Origin: Paraburkholderia kururiensis JCM 10599 = LMG 19447
GTDB taxonomy: Bacteria; Pseudomonadota; Gammaproteobacteria; Burkholderiales; Burkholderiaceae
Direction: 5' to 3'
NCBI RefSeq assembly: GCF_003986935.1
Contig: NZ_RJZE01000008.1
Location: 62,001-126,000, forward strand
Length of the DNA stretch: 64,000 nucleotides
Position numbers and translations under genes: made by a program. Below are positions 9,203-18,817 of this stretch, one piece after another; the stretch's first letter is position 1; every line of letters begins with the position of its first letter. The notes beneath the pieces are model-generated. The model had not been told where the DNA came from and did not search any database. It saw nothing but the letters and a program-made list of their open reading frames with translations.

Positions 9203-12200
9203 ATGAAACTCGCCGCCAGCCTCACGAAGCTTCTCGCCGCGATCCGCGGATCCGGCGCGAGCACGCGCAGCGCACAGCCTGCGTTGCCCGCGCCGCTCAT
9301 CGTCGCGCTCGAGCCGCGCATCGTCTATGACGCGTCCGCTGTTGCGATCGGGGCGACCGTGACGGCCGCTCAGCATCCGGCTGCGCAGGCGAATGTCGGC
9401 GATGCCGGTTCCGCACACGCGTCCGCGCAGACCGGCGTCGCTGAAGGGGCGGCGGGCCACGCGCCGGCGTCCAACGCGGCAGCGTCGATGCGCGCCGTGC
9501 AAGGCAACATGAACGAGGCGTCGAACGGCGTCGCGGGCGATTCCGCCGCAATGCGTGCCGTGCATGGCTTCACCGATACGGCGGCGCAGTCCGGGGATCG
9601 TCAGGTTGTCTTCGTCAATTCGAACGTCGCTAACTATCAAACGCTGCTCTCCGGCGTGCCGCAAGGAACGCAGGTCGTCGTTCTCGATTCGTCGAAGGAT
9701 GGCCTCGTGCAAATCGATCAATACTTGCAGCAGCACCCGGGCGTCAGTGCGATTCATCTCGTCTCGCACGGGTCCGACGGCAACGTGCAGATCGGCAGCA
9801 CGTGGCTCAACGCGGGTGACATATCGGCGTATAGCGCCGAGCTTGCGCAGATCGGCGCAGCCATGAAGCCCGGCGGTGACTTTCTGATTTACGGCTGCGA
9901 CGTCGCTCAAAATGCGGACGGCAAGGCGCTCGTGCAGCAGATCGCCTCGGTGACGGGACTGAACGTGGCGGCGTCGACCGATGCGACAGGCGCAGCTGCG
10001 TTGGGCGGCGATTGGTCGCTCGAATATGATGCGGGCGCTGTGCATACGTCGGTGATTTTTTCATCGGCGGCTGAGCAGCAATATGGCGCATTGTTAGCAG
10101 TGGCGAATGAAACGTATGACAGCGAACTCGGCTACGTTACGCCAGGCGGCGCATCGGGCGTTACGTCGTTTTCGCTCGGCGCCTTCACGTACACGATGGA
10201 TCAGGCCGTCGAGTTTGCCGTCGACAGTACGACCGTCAATCAAGGCGGCACGCCGCCGTTGAGCACGGGTTCGACCGATGGGGTGCTGTTCGGCAATGTG
10301 CAGAACACCCAGTTGACGTCGATGACGATGACGTTGACGAACGGCGACAAGATGGCTGTCCAGAGTTTCGATGTCGACACGTTCGGCGGAGCGGTGACTA
10401 TCGAGGGACTGAATTCGTCCGGTACCGTTGTCGCATCATTGGCAATCAATGGTTCCACGAGTCATGTGGATCTTTCGAGCAACGCGGGATTTGCCGGTAT
10501 TACCACCCTGAGATTGCGCGAGACGGACGGCTTTTTCCTGTCGCCGACACTCAACAACTTCACCTATGTCGATCTGTCGTCGCCGCCGGTCGTGACGGCT
10601 AGCGGCGGCAGCACCGCTTTCGTCGAGGCGGATAACACGGCATCGACGCCCGTGGCAGTCGATAGCGGGCTGACGTTGACCGATGGCGATGCGACCACCG
10701 CGAAGCAGGGCACGGTCGGCATTACGGGCAACTTCTCGAGCGGTCAGGATGTGTTGGCGTTCACCAACACCAGCGCCGCGCTATACGGTGACATTTCCGC
10801 CACCTACAACGGCAGCACCGGCGTGCTGACGCTTACATCGGCAAGCGGCACCGCATCCATCACGGCATGGCAGAACGCCTTCCGGGCGGTCACCTACACC
10901 GATACGGCTGTGTCACCGAACACTTCGACACGTACCGTCAGTTTCACGTTGACGAGTGACGCCTATTCGTCTTCCAGTAACACGGTCACAAAGAACGTGA
11001 CCGTCGCGGCAACCGATCAAACGCCGATCGTCGCGACGACGGGCGGCACGACGAACTACGGCGACGGGGGGGCGGCCGTCACGATCGACAGCGCCGTCTC
11101 GGTCAGCGATTTGGACAACACGACGCAATCGTCGGGCACCGTATCCATCTCCGGCGGCTTCCATAGCGGCGATACGCTCTTGTTCACGAACAACGGCTCC
11201 ACGATGGGCAACATCACGGCCTCGTACAACGCGGCGACGGGCGTGCTGACGCTGACGTCCGCCGGGGCGACGGCCACCGATGCTCAATGGGGGCACGCGC
11301 TGTCGGCGGTCACCTTCTCGAGTTCGAGCACGACGCTCGGCGCGCGGACGATTTCCTTCGCGACGAGCGACGGCACGAAGACGAGTACAGCGGCAACCGA
11401 TACGGTCAATGTCGTGAACCCTCTTCAACTGACGGCGGATTCAGGTTCGGCCGCATTCGTGGCCGGCGACAACACCGCGTCGACGCCGGTAGTCGTCGAT
11501 CCGGGGTTGACCGTGACCGATTCGGCCACCGGTACGCTGTCATCGGCGACCGTCACCATTTCGGGCAACTTTACGAGCGGCGAAGACTTTCTGCAGTTCA
11601 CGAATGACGGCTCGACGATGGGTAACATCACCGCGGCCTCGTTCAATCAGATCACCGGAACATTGACGCTCACTTCGGCCGGCTCGACGGCAACGCTCGC
11701 GCAATGGCGCAGCGCGCTCGATTCGATCAAATACACCGATGTGGCGGTGACGCCTAATGCCCTTACGCGCACCGTGAACTTCACGGCGGTGGACAGCGCC
11801 GGCAACACGAGCAGCACGGTCACGCGCGACGTAACCGTGACGGCGACCGATCAAACGCCGATCGTGACGACGACGGGGGGTACGACGAGCTACGTGGGCG
11901 CGTCCTCGGCCGTGAGGATCGATGGCGGCATCTCGGTCAGCGATTTGGACAATACGACGCAATCGTCGGGCACGGTGTCGGTCTCGGCGGGGTTCCACAG
12001 CGGCGATACGCTGAGTTTCACCAATGACGGCTCGACGATGGGCAACATCACGGCCTCGTACAACGCCGCGACGGGCGTGCTGACGTTGACGTCCGCCGGG
12101 GCCACGGCCGATATGACGCAGTGGGCTGCAGCGCTGAAGGCCGTCACGTTCTCGAGCACAAGTACGACGTACGGTAGCCGGACGATCTCGTTTGCGACGA

Positions 12201-15200
12201 GCGACGGTACGAAGACGAGTGCCGCGGCGACCGACACGGTGAACATGACGGCGCCGCCGGTCATCACAACCGACTCGGGGTCGGCAGCATTCGTCGCGGG
12301 CGACAACGCGACGTCGACGCCGGTGGCGATCGACTCGGGCTTGACGGTGACCGACGGCAGCGCGACGACGTTTGGGTCGACGACGGTCGCGATCACCGGT
12401 GGCTTTCACAGCGGCCAAGACGTGCTCGCGTTCACGAACGATGGTTCGACGATGGGCAACATCACGGCGTCGTACAACTCGGCAACGGGTGTGATGACGC
12501 TGACTTCATCGGGGGCGACGGCAACGCTGGCGCAATGGCAGAGTGCGTTGCGTTCGGTGACCTATACGGACTCTCTGGTCACGCCGAACAATGCGACGCG
12601 TACGATCAGCTTCTCGGCCGTCGATGGGGCAGGCAATACGAGCGCCACGGCGACGCGCACGGTGACGGTCACCGACACCGATCAAACGCCGATTGTGACG
12701 ACGACGGGCGGCACGACGAACTATGTCGGGGGCACCTCGGGGGCGACGATCGACGGCGGTATCTCGGTCAGCGATCTGGACAACACGACGCAGGCGAGCG
12801 GGACGGTCTCGATCAGCACGGGTTTACACGCAGGCGACACGCTGACGTTCGTCAACACGAGTTCAGTGACGTTCGGCAATATCGTCGGTTCGTACAACTC
12901 GGCGACAGGCGTGCTGACGCTGACCTCCGCGGGGGCGACGGCCACCGATGCGCAGTGGGCGAGCGCGCTGTCGGCCGTGACGTTCTCGGCGGGTTCGAAT
13001 GCGACGCCGGGCAACCGCACGATTTCTTTTGCGACGAGCGACGGCACGAAGACGAGCGCCACGGCAACGGACACGGTCGCTGTGCTCGGTCCGCCCACGA
13101 TCGTGACCGATTCGGGCTCGGCTGCTTTCGTGGCAGGCGACAACACGGCATCGACACCGGTGGCCATCGATTCGGGGCTGACGCTCTCCGATGGCGCGGC
13201 TTCCACGCTATCGTCGGCAATCGTCGCAATCACGGGCAATTTTCATTCGGGCGAAGACGTACTCGCGTTCACGAACACGAGCGCAGCGACGTACGGCAAC
13301 ATCGCCGCGTCGTACAACGCGGGCACAGGCGTGTTGACCCTGACGTCCTCCGGCCATTCGGCGACGCTGGCTCAATGGCAGGCCGCACTCGATGCCGTGA
13401 CTTACACCGACACGGCTGTTACGCCGAACAACGCGACGCGCACGATCAGCTTCACGGCGGTCGACACGGCCAGCGTCACGAGCAATACGGCGACGCGCAC
13501 GGTCACCGTGACGGACACCGATCAAACGCCGATCGTCACGACGACAGGCGGCACGACGAGCTACGTGGCAGGCACGTCGGGCGCGACGATCGACGGCGGC
13601 ATTTCAGTTACCGACCTCGACAACACGACGCAATCGTCGGGGACGGTCTCGATCGGCACGGGTTTCCACGCAGGCGACATGCTGACGTTCGTCAACACGA
13701 GCTCGGTGACGTTCGGCAACATCGTCGGTTCGTACAACTCAGCGACGGGCGTGCTGACGCTGAGCTCCTCGGGTGCGACGGCTAGCGACGCCCAGTGGGC
13801 GAGCGCGCTGTCGGCCGTGACGTTCTCGGCAGGGTCGAGCGCAACGCTGGGCAACCGCACGATTTCGTTCGCGACGAGCGACGGCACGAAGACCAGTGCG
13901 GTGGCGACCCACACAGTGGACGTGGTGGGTCCGCCCACGATCGTGACCGATTCGGGCTCGGCCGCATTCGTCGCGGGCGACAACACGGCATCCACCCCGG
14001 TGGCGATCGATTCGGGGCTGACACTCACTGACGGCGCGGCCTCCACGCTGTCCTCGGCGACCGTTGCGATCACCGGCAACTTCCAGTCGAGCGAAGACGT
14101 GCTCGCGTTCTCGAACACGAGCGCGGTGACGTACGGCAATATCGCCGCCTCGTACAACGCCGCCACAGGCGTGTTGACCCTTACGTCCTCCGGCCATTCG
14201 GCGACGCTGGCTCAGTGGCAGGCTGCGCTCGATGCCGTGACGTACACCGACACGGCCGTTACGCCGAACGCCGCCACCCGCACGATCAGCTTCACGGCGG
14301 TCGACACGGCCAGCGTCACGAGCAATACGGCGACGCGCACGGTCACCGTGACGGACACCGATCAAACGCCGATCGTCACCACGACAGGCGGCACGACGAA
14401 CTACGTGGCGGGCACGTCGGGCGCGACGATCGACGGCGGCATTTCGGTTACCGACCTCGACAACACGACGCAATCGACGGCAACCGTTTCGATCGGCACG
14501 GGCTTCCACAGCGGCGACACGCTGACATTTGCCAATACGAACACGACGACGTTCGGCAACATCGTCGGTTCGTATAACTCAGCGACCGGTGTGTTGACAC
14601 TCTCGTCGGTCGGTGCGACCGCCACCGACGCCCAGTGGGCGAGCGCATTGTCGGCAGTCACATTTGCCACCGGCCCGAACACGACCTCGGGCGACCGCAC
14701 GATTTCGTTCGCGACGAGCGACGGCACGAAGACCAGCGCGGTCGCATCCGATACGGTGCACATCGCTGCGCCGGTCATCACGACCGATGCCGGATCGGCG
14801 GCTTTCGTGGCCGGCGACGGGACAGCCTCCACACCCGTCGCCGTCGATTCGGGTCTGACGATAACCGACGGCAGCAGCAACACCCTCAGCTCGGTCACGG
14901 TCAGCATCTCGAGCGGGTTGCATAGCGGCGAGGACGTGCTGGCATTCACGAACGACGGCGCGACCATGGGCAACATCGACGCGTCGTACGACGCGATGAC
15001 GGGTGTCATGACGCTCACCTCCGTCGGCGGCACGGCCACACTGGCGCAATGGCAGAGCGCGCTGCGGTCGGTGACCTATGACGATACCGCGCTCACACCC
15101 GACCGCACGACGCGCACGGTGAGCTTCCAGGCCATCGACGGCGGGAACAATACGAGCGTAGCGGCGACACGGACGATCACGGTGACCGATACCGACCAAA

Positions 15201-16345
15201 CGCCGGTCTTGACCGTCAGCGGCAACGTGTCGTTCACGGCGCGAGGCATCGGCTCGACACCGGTGGCGGTGGCCCCGCAAGTCACGATCAGCGATCTGGA
15301 CAACACGACGCTTGCATCGGCTCAAGTGTCGATCACGGGCGGATTCGATTCGTCGAACGATACGCTTGCCTTCACGGGCAACGCGGCGACGGGCAATATC
15401 GCGGCGAGCTACAACGCCGCGACGGGTGTGCTCACGTTGACTTCCGCCGGCGGCACGGCGACGATCGCGCAATGGACCGCGGCCCTTCAAGCGGTCACGT
15501 ACTCCGATCGAGCACAAAACGCAGGCAGCAGCCGGACGGTGACCTTCACGGTCAACGACGGCGTGAAGTCGAGCGCGGTGGCCTCCAATACGATCGCGAT
15601 CACCAACGCGCCCCTGTTCCCGCCGATTCTGCCTTCCCCGCCGCCAACGATCGTCGATACGTCGGGGGCATCGCATACTTCGCAGTTCACGGGCGACGAC
15701 AATACCGCGCCTCCAGACGTGCTGGACGAGTTCGATCAATCGTTGCCGATCGGTTCGGTGCCGGTCGTCACGACCATGACGTTCATGGATCCGAACGCGC
15801 CGGCGAATATGCATTCGCTCGATCATGCGTCGGTGCCGCGCTTCGATATGACGGCGCTCAACGCTTTGATTTCGATTTCGCCCGTCGACGCGCCGCTCGC
15901 ACTGCCCGACGTTTCGATCACGATTGCGCCGAACGACCCGTTCTCGGTTGACGTCGCGACGCTGCTGCCGCCGTCCGAAGCGATGCACGGCGGCTCCGAC
16001 GTCACGGTGCAACTCGCCAACGGCCGCTCGTTGCCCGGTTGGATTCACTACGACGCGGCGAACGGCGTGCTGCGCGGCGAGCTGCCGCCGGGCGTCGAGG
16101 ACGTGCATATCGTCGTTCAGACGCGCGACGCATCCGGCCACGAAACGCGCCGCGAAATCGTGCTCGCGCCGCACGGCCCGCACGGTGTCGCCCATCCGAA
16201 GACACCTGGCCATGCAGCGCTGGTCGAACCGACCGTTGCACGTGCGGCGCGCCCCGTCGGCAAGCCTTCGCTCGATCAGCAGTTCGCGCAGGCGCGCGCG
16301 GCGCTGCATGTTACGAATCCGATCGACGCCGCGCGTCGCGTATGA
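9203..16345 (+). CDS. Giant repeat adhesin with LEPR motif and DUF4347 domain
   Basis: 2,380 residues from ATG 9203 (AAAGGA upstream). Domains in order: a short N-terminus with ALEPRIVYDAS (about 34-44), the LEPR-type motif of large exported proteins; an Ala-rich linker; a DUF4347 domain (about 133-300) with HLVSHGSDG and IYGCDVAQ; a lectin-like segment (about 300-460); twelve repeats of about 140 residues in two alternating types, making six 840-bp pairs (about 10582-15622); and a C-terminal Ig/cadherin-like domain (LANGRSLPGWIHYDAANGVLRG region). There is no Sec signal and no RTX nonapeptide. It is almost certainly secreted and adhesive. The stop overlaps the start of the TolC-type gene, linking it to its likely exporter. 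Confidence 0.9.
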   Translation: MKLAASLTKLLAAIRGSGASTRSAQPALPAPLIVALEPRIVYDASAVAIGATVTAAQHPAAQANVGDAGSAHASAQTGVAEGAAGHAPASNAAASMRAVQGNMNEASNGVAGDSAAMRAVHGFTDTAAQSGDRQVVFVNSNVANYQTLLSGVPQGTQVVVLDSSKDGLVQIDQYLQQHPGVSAIHLVSHGSDGNVQIGSTWLNAGDISAYSAELAQIGAAMKPGGDFLIYGCDVAQNADGKALVQQIASVTGLNVAASTDATGAAALGGDWSLEYDAGAVHTSVIFSSAAEQQYGALLAVANETYDSELGYVTPGGASGVTSFSLGAFTYTMDQAVEFAVDSTTVNQGGTPPLSTGSTDGVLFGNVQNTQLTSMTMTLTNGDKMAVQSFDVDTFGGAVTIEGLNSSGTVVASLAINGSTSHVDLSSNAGFAGITTLRLRETDGFFLSPTLNNFTYVDLSSPPVVTASGGSTAFVEADNTASTPVAVDSGLTLTDGDATTAKQGTVGITGNFSSGQDVLAFTNTSAALYGDISATYNGSTGVLTLTSASGTASITAWQNAFRAVTYTDTAVSPNTSTRTVSFTLTSDAYSSSSNTVTKNVTVAATDQTPIVATTGGTTNYGDGGAAVTIDSAVSVSDLDNTTQSSGTVSISGGFHSGDTLLFTNNGSTMGNITASYNAATGVLTLTSAGATATDAQWGHALSAVTFSSSSTTLGARTISFATSDGTKTSTAATDTVNVVNPLQLTADSGSAAFVAGDNTASTPVVVDPGLTVTDSATGTLSSATVTISGNFTSGEDFLQFTNDGSTMGNITAASFNQITGTLTLTSAGSTATLAQWRSALDSIKYTDVAVTPNALTRTVNFTAVDSAGNTSSTVTRDVTVTATDQTPIVTTTGGTTSYVGASSAVRIDGGISVSDLDNTTQSSGTVSVSAGFHSGDTLSFTNDGSTMGNITASYNAATGVLTLTSAGATADMTQWAAALKAVTFSSTSTTYGSRTISFATSDGTKTSAAATDTVNMTAPPVITTDSGSAAFVAGDNATSTPVAIDSGLTVTDGSATTFGSTTVAITGGFHSGQDVLAFTNDGSTMGNITASYNSATGVMTLTSSGATATLAQWQSALRSVTYTDSLVTPNNATRTISFSAVDGAGNTSATATRTVTVTDTDQTPIVTTTGGTTNYVGGTSGATIDGGISVSDLDNTTQASGTVSISTGLHAGDTLTFVNTSSVTFGNIVGSYNSATGVLTLTSAGATATDAQWASALSAVTFSAGSNATPGNRTISFATSDGTKTSATATDTVAVLGPPTIVTDSGSAAFVAGDNTASTPVAIDSGLTLSDGAASTLSSAIVAITGNFHSGEDVLAFTNTSAATYGNIAASYNAGTGVLTLTSSGHSATLAQWQAALDAVTYTDTAVTPNNATRTISFTAVDTASVTSNTATRTVTVTDTDQTPIVTTTGGTTSYVAGTSGATIDGGISVTDLDNTTQSSGTVSIGTGFHAGDMLTFVNTSSVTFGNIVGSYNSATGVLTLSSSGATASDAQWASALSAVTFSAGSSATLGNRTISFATSDGTKTSAVATHTVDVVGPPTIVTDSGSAAFVAGDNTASTPVAIDSGLTLTDGAASTLSSATVAITGNFQSSEDVLAFSNTSAVTYGNIAASYNAATGVLTLTSSGHSATLAQWQAALDAVTYTDTAVTPNAATRTISFTAVDTASVTSNTATRTVTVTDTDQTPIVTTTGGTTNYVAGTSGATIDGGISVTDLDNTTQSTATVSIGTGFHSGDTLTFANTNTTTFGNIVGSYNSATGVLTLSSVGATATDAQWASALSAVTFATGPNTTSGDRTISFATSDGTKTSAVASDTVHIAAPVITTDAGSAAFVAGDGTASTPVAVDSGLTITDGSSNTLSSVTVSISSGLHSGEDVLAFTNDGATMGNIDASYDAMTGVMTLTSVGGTATLAQWQSALRSVTYDDTALTPDRTTRTVSFQAIDGGNNTSVAATRTITVTDTDQTPVLTVSGNVSFTARGIGSTPVAVAPQVTISDLDNTTLASAQVSITGGFDSSNDTLAFTGNAATGNIAASYNAATGVLTLTSAGGTATIAQWTAALQAVTYSDRAQNAGSSRTVTFTVNDGVKSSAVASNTIAITNAPLFPPILPSPPPTIVDTSGASHTSQFTGDDNTAPPDVLDEFDQSLPIGSVPVVTTMTFMDPNAPANMHSLDHASVPRFDMTALNALISISPVDAPLALPDVSITIAPNDPFSVDVATLLPPSEAMHGGSDVTVQLANGRSLPGWIHYDAANGVLRGELPPGVEDVHIVVQTRDASGHETRREIVLAPHGPHGVAHPKTPGHAALVEPTVARAARPVGKPSLDQQFAQARAALHVTNPIDAARRV
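10582..15622 (+). repeat. Six tandem 840-bp super-repeats inside the adhesin
   Basis: Two repeat types alternate. Type A starts near TDSGSAAFVAGDNTAS and is about 146 residues; type B starts near TPIVTTTGGTTNY and is about 134 residues. Pair boundaries recur every 840 bases, for example 13087, 13927 and 14767. Pairs 4 and 5 (13087-13926 and 13927-14766) are very similar at DNA level, pointing to recent duplication, whereas the first and last pairs are more divergent. Confidence 0.92.
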
Positions 16346-17961
16346 ATTCCCGTCATCCGTCTAGACCAATGAGACTACAACCGACAGTTGCCGAAATGAT
16401 GCCTACGCCCGCGTTGGCGCCCGCCGCAAACGCCTCGTGCGAAGCCCGTTCCAAACGCGCAATGCGTCCGACGCTGATCGCGATTTCGGTGGCCGCTTTG
16501 TGGCTGTCGGGCTGCGCGATCAAACCGACGCCGTTCACCGACGCCGAGCGCGCGCAAAGCGCCCAGGCCGATCGCACGGCGATGTTCGCGGACCAGCCGC
16601 CGATCACCGGGCCCGTGACGCTCGAAGAGGCCATGGCGCGCGCGATCCGTTTCAATCTCGATCATCGCCTGAAGATGATGGAAGAGGCGCTGGCGCAGAA
16701 GCAGCTCGACGTGGCGAACTTCGACATGCTGCCCCGGCTGACCACGGCGGCCGGCTATACGAACCGAAATCATCCGCTCGCCTCCGAATCGATTTCGCTG
16801 CAAACGCACCAGGTGTCGTTGGAGCCGTCGTACTCGACCGATCAGAACGACCGCACCGCCGATCTGACCTTCTCCTGGAACGTGCTGGACTTCGGCGTCA
16901 GCTACTTCGAGGCCAAGGAGCAAGCCGACCGCGTGCTCGTCGTCGAGCAGCGCCGGCGCAAGGTCGTGCAACTGATGATGCAGCAAGTGCGCGAAGCCTA
17001 CTGGCAAGCGGTAGGCGCGCAGCGTCTCGAGAAAAGCGTCGGGCCGCTGCTCGGCCAGGCCCGGCAAGCGCTCGAGGACTCGCGCAAGTCGCAGCAGGAA
17101 GGCTTGCGTTCGCCGCTCGACACGCTCGCCTATCAGCACGCGCTGCTCGACATCATGCGTCAGCTCGAAGCGGTGCGCGACCAGCTCGATGAAGCAAAGC
17201 CGCGGCTCGCCTCGCTGATGAACATCGCCCCCGGCACCGATATCACGCTCGCGCCGCCCGAGGGCTTCTCGGTTCCGACGTTCGACATGCCGATGGACCG
17301 TATGGAAGAGACGGCGCTCGAGCGCCGGCCGGAACTGGTCGAAGCGAGCTACAACGAACGCATCAGCATCAACGAGACGCACAAGGCAATCGCCAAGCTG
17401 TTGCCCGGCATCGAATTCCAACTGGGCGCGCACTACGACAGCAACAGCTTCCTTGCTTATCACGCGTGGCGCGCGGCCGGCATCAACGTGAGCTGGAACT
17501 TGCTCAACTTGCTCAACGCCAGGAACATTCGCGGCATGGCCGACGCTCAGCGCGACGTTGCGCGGGCGCAGCAGCTCGCACTGTCGATGGCGGTGCTCAC
17601 GCAAGTGCATGTCGCGCGTGCGGAGTTGAGCGCGAAAGAGCGCCAGTTCGATCTGTTCAAGCAGATCAACGACGTCGACGGGCAAATCCTGCAGCACACG
17701 CACAACGCCACGATCGCCAATGCGCAAGGCAAGCTCGAGGAGATTCGAGCGGCGACATCCGCGATGATGTCGGAGCTGCGCCTGTATCAAAGCTACGGTG
17801 AGCTGGAAAGCGCTTACGGTCAGATGCTGGCGACGCTCGGCCTCGACCCGCTGCCGACCGAAGCCGGCCAGGGCGATTTGAAATCGATCGAGCAATCGAT
17901 CGACCAGGAGCAAACGCGCTGGGCCCAATTCGGCCACGCGGATGGAGCAAGAACGCAATGA
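16342..17961 (+). CDS. TolC family outer membrane protein
   Basis: 539 residues from ATG 16342, which overlaps the adhesin stop (ATGA). Two outer membrane efflux repeats are visible, with long amphipathic helices such as YWQAVGAQRLEKSVGPLLGQ and NETHKAIAKLLPGIEFQLGA. A lipoprotein-type signal, MRPTLIAISVAALWLSGC, begins at internal ATG 16462, so the real start could be 16462 (499 residues); the preceding 40 residues would be an unusually long N-region. It should form the outer membrane channel for the adaptors and M50 protein that follow. Its stop overlaps the next start (ATGA). Confidence 0.92.
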   Translation: MNSRHPSRPMRLQPTVAEMMPTPALAPAANASCEARSKRAMRPTLIAISVAALWLSGCAIKPTPFTDAERAQSAQADRTAMFADQPPITGPVTLEEAMARAIRFNLDHRLKMMEEALAQKQLDVANFDMLPRLTTAAGYTNRNHPLASESISLQTHQVSLEPSYSTDQNDRTADLTFSWNVLDFGVSYFEAKEQADRVLVVEQRRRKVVQLMMQQVREAYWQAVGAQRLEKSVGPLLGQARQALEDSRKSQQEGLRSPLDTLAYQHALLDIMRQLEAVRDQLDEAKPRLASLMNIAPGTDITLAPPEGFSVPTFDMPMDRMEETALERRPELVEASYNERISINETHKAIAKLLPGIEFQLGAHYDSNSFLAYHAWRAAGINVSWNLLNLLNARNIRGMADAQRDVARAQQLALSMAVLTQVHVARAELSAKERQFDLFKQINDVDGQILQHTHNATIANAQGKLEEIRAATSAMMSELRLYQSYGELESAYGQMLATLGLDPLPTEAGQGDLKSIEQSIDQEQTRWAQFGHADGARTQ

Positions 17962-18803
17962 ATCGATGGTGCATGGCAGGGCTGCGCAGCGCGGCCTTGA
18001 TGGTAGTGGGTTTCAGCTGTTTGGCCGGTAGTGCGCGAGCCGCAGGACCGCAAGCCCCAACCGCGGCGCCGGCGTTGCCGAATGCGTCGACGACGCCTGC
18101 GGCGCCCGGCGTTTCCTCGGCCGCTCGCGCCGACGACGACGGCCGTATCCGCGTTCAGCTGGTCGCGCGCGATCAAGTCGACGTGTCGAGCGAAATCAGC
18201 GCGAAGATCGCCTCCATGCCGTTTCGCGACGGCGACGCGTTCCGTGCGGGGCAGACGCTCGTCTCGCTCGATTGCTCGCTCTACGCGGCGCAACTGCGCA
18301 AGGCTCAGGCCGAAGCCGAAGCGGCCGTGCAGCTCAAGCGCGTCAACGATCGCCTTTCGCAATTGCATTCGATCGGCGAGATCGAAGTGCAGGAAGCCGA
18401 TGCCAAAGCGAAGGCCAGCGCGGCCGAGGTCGCCTACATGCAGGCGACGGTGCGCAAGTGCGGCATTGCCGCGCCGTTCGACGGACGCGTCGTCAAGCGC
18501 AGCGCCTCGGCCCAGCAGTTCGCCGAACCGGGCAAGCCGCTCCTGACGATCGTCGACACGAGCCGCCTCGAACTGAAGATGATCGTGCCGTCGAAGTGGC
18601 TGGCCTGGCTCAAGCCCGGCCACGCGCTGACGGTCAGCGTCGATGAAGTCGGCAAGAGCTATCCGGCCACGGTGGCCCGCATCGGCGCGCGCGTCGATCC
18701 CGTTACGCAGACGGTAGACGTGACGGCCGCGCTCGCTGCCCACACGCCCGAGCTGTTGCCTGGCATGAGTGGCTGGGCGCGGTTTGCCGCCGCCGGTCGT
18801 TAG
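17958..18803 (+). CDS. Periplasmic adaptor (HlyD/RND membrane-fusion type)
   Basis: 281 residues. The N-terminal signal is MNRWCMAGLRSAALMVVGFSC plus a cleavage-like SARA, followed by an Ala/Pro linker. Next come a split lipoyl half-motif (ISAKIASMPFRDGDAFRAGQTLVSLD), a coiled-coil hairpin (about 105-155), the second half (CGIAAPFDGRVVKRSASAQQFAEPGKPLLTI) and a beta-barrel ending LLPGMSGWARF. It is short for an RND adaptor and no inner membrane RND pump is present. It overlaps the TolC-type gene by 4 bases and precedes a second, membrane-anchored adaptor by 14 bases. Confidence 0.9.
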   Translation: MNRWCMAGLRSAALMVVGFSCLAGSARAAGPQAPTAAPALPNASTTPAAPGVSSAARADDDGRIRVQLVARDQVDVSSEISAKIASMPFRDGDAFRAGQTLVSLDCSLYAAQLRKAQAEAEAAVQLKRVNDRLSQLHSIGEIEVQEADAKAKASAAEVAYMQATVRKCGIAAPFDGRVVKRSASAQQFAEPGKPLLTIVDTSRLELKMIVPSKWLAWLKPGHALTVSVDEVGKSYPATVARIGARVDPVTQTVDVTAALAAHTPELLPGMSGWARFAAAGR

Positions 18804-18817
18804 ATGGTAGCCGCGCG

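Noticed and set aside
10582..15622. Regular repeats considered as a CRISPR or satellite array
   Set aside because: The 840-bp units are in frame inside one long gene with no spacers, so they are protein repeats.
16039..16341. N-terminal extension of the TolC-type gene
   Set aside because: This in-frame stretch lies within the adhesin gene and has no signal or family match.
15600..16345. Adhesin C-terminus considered as a type I RTX secretion signal
   Set aside because: No GGxGxDxUx nonapeptides are seen, and no ABC ATPase is in the locus.
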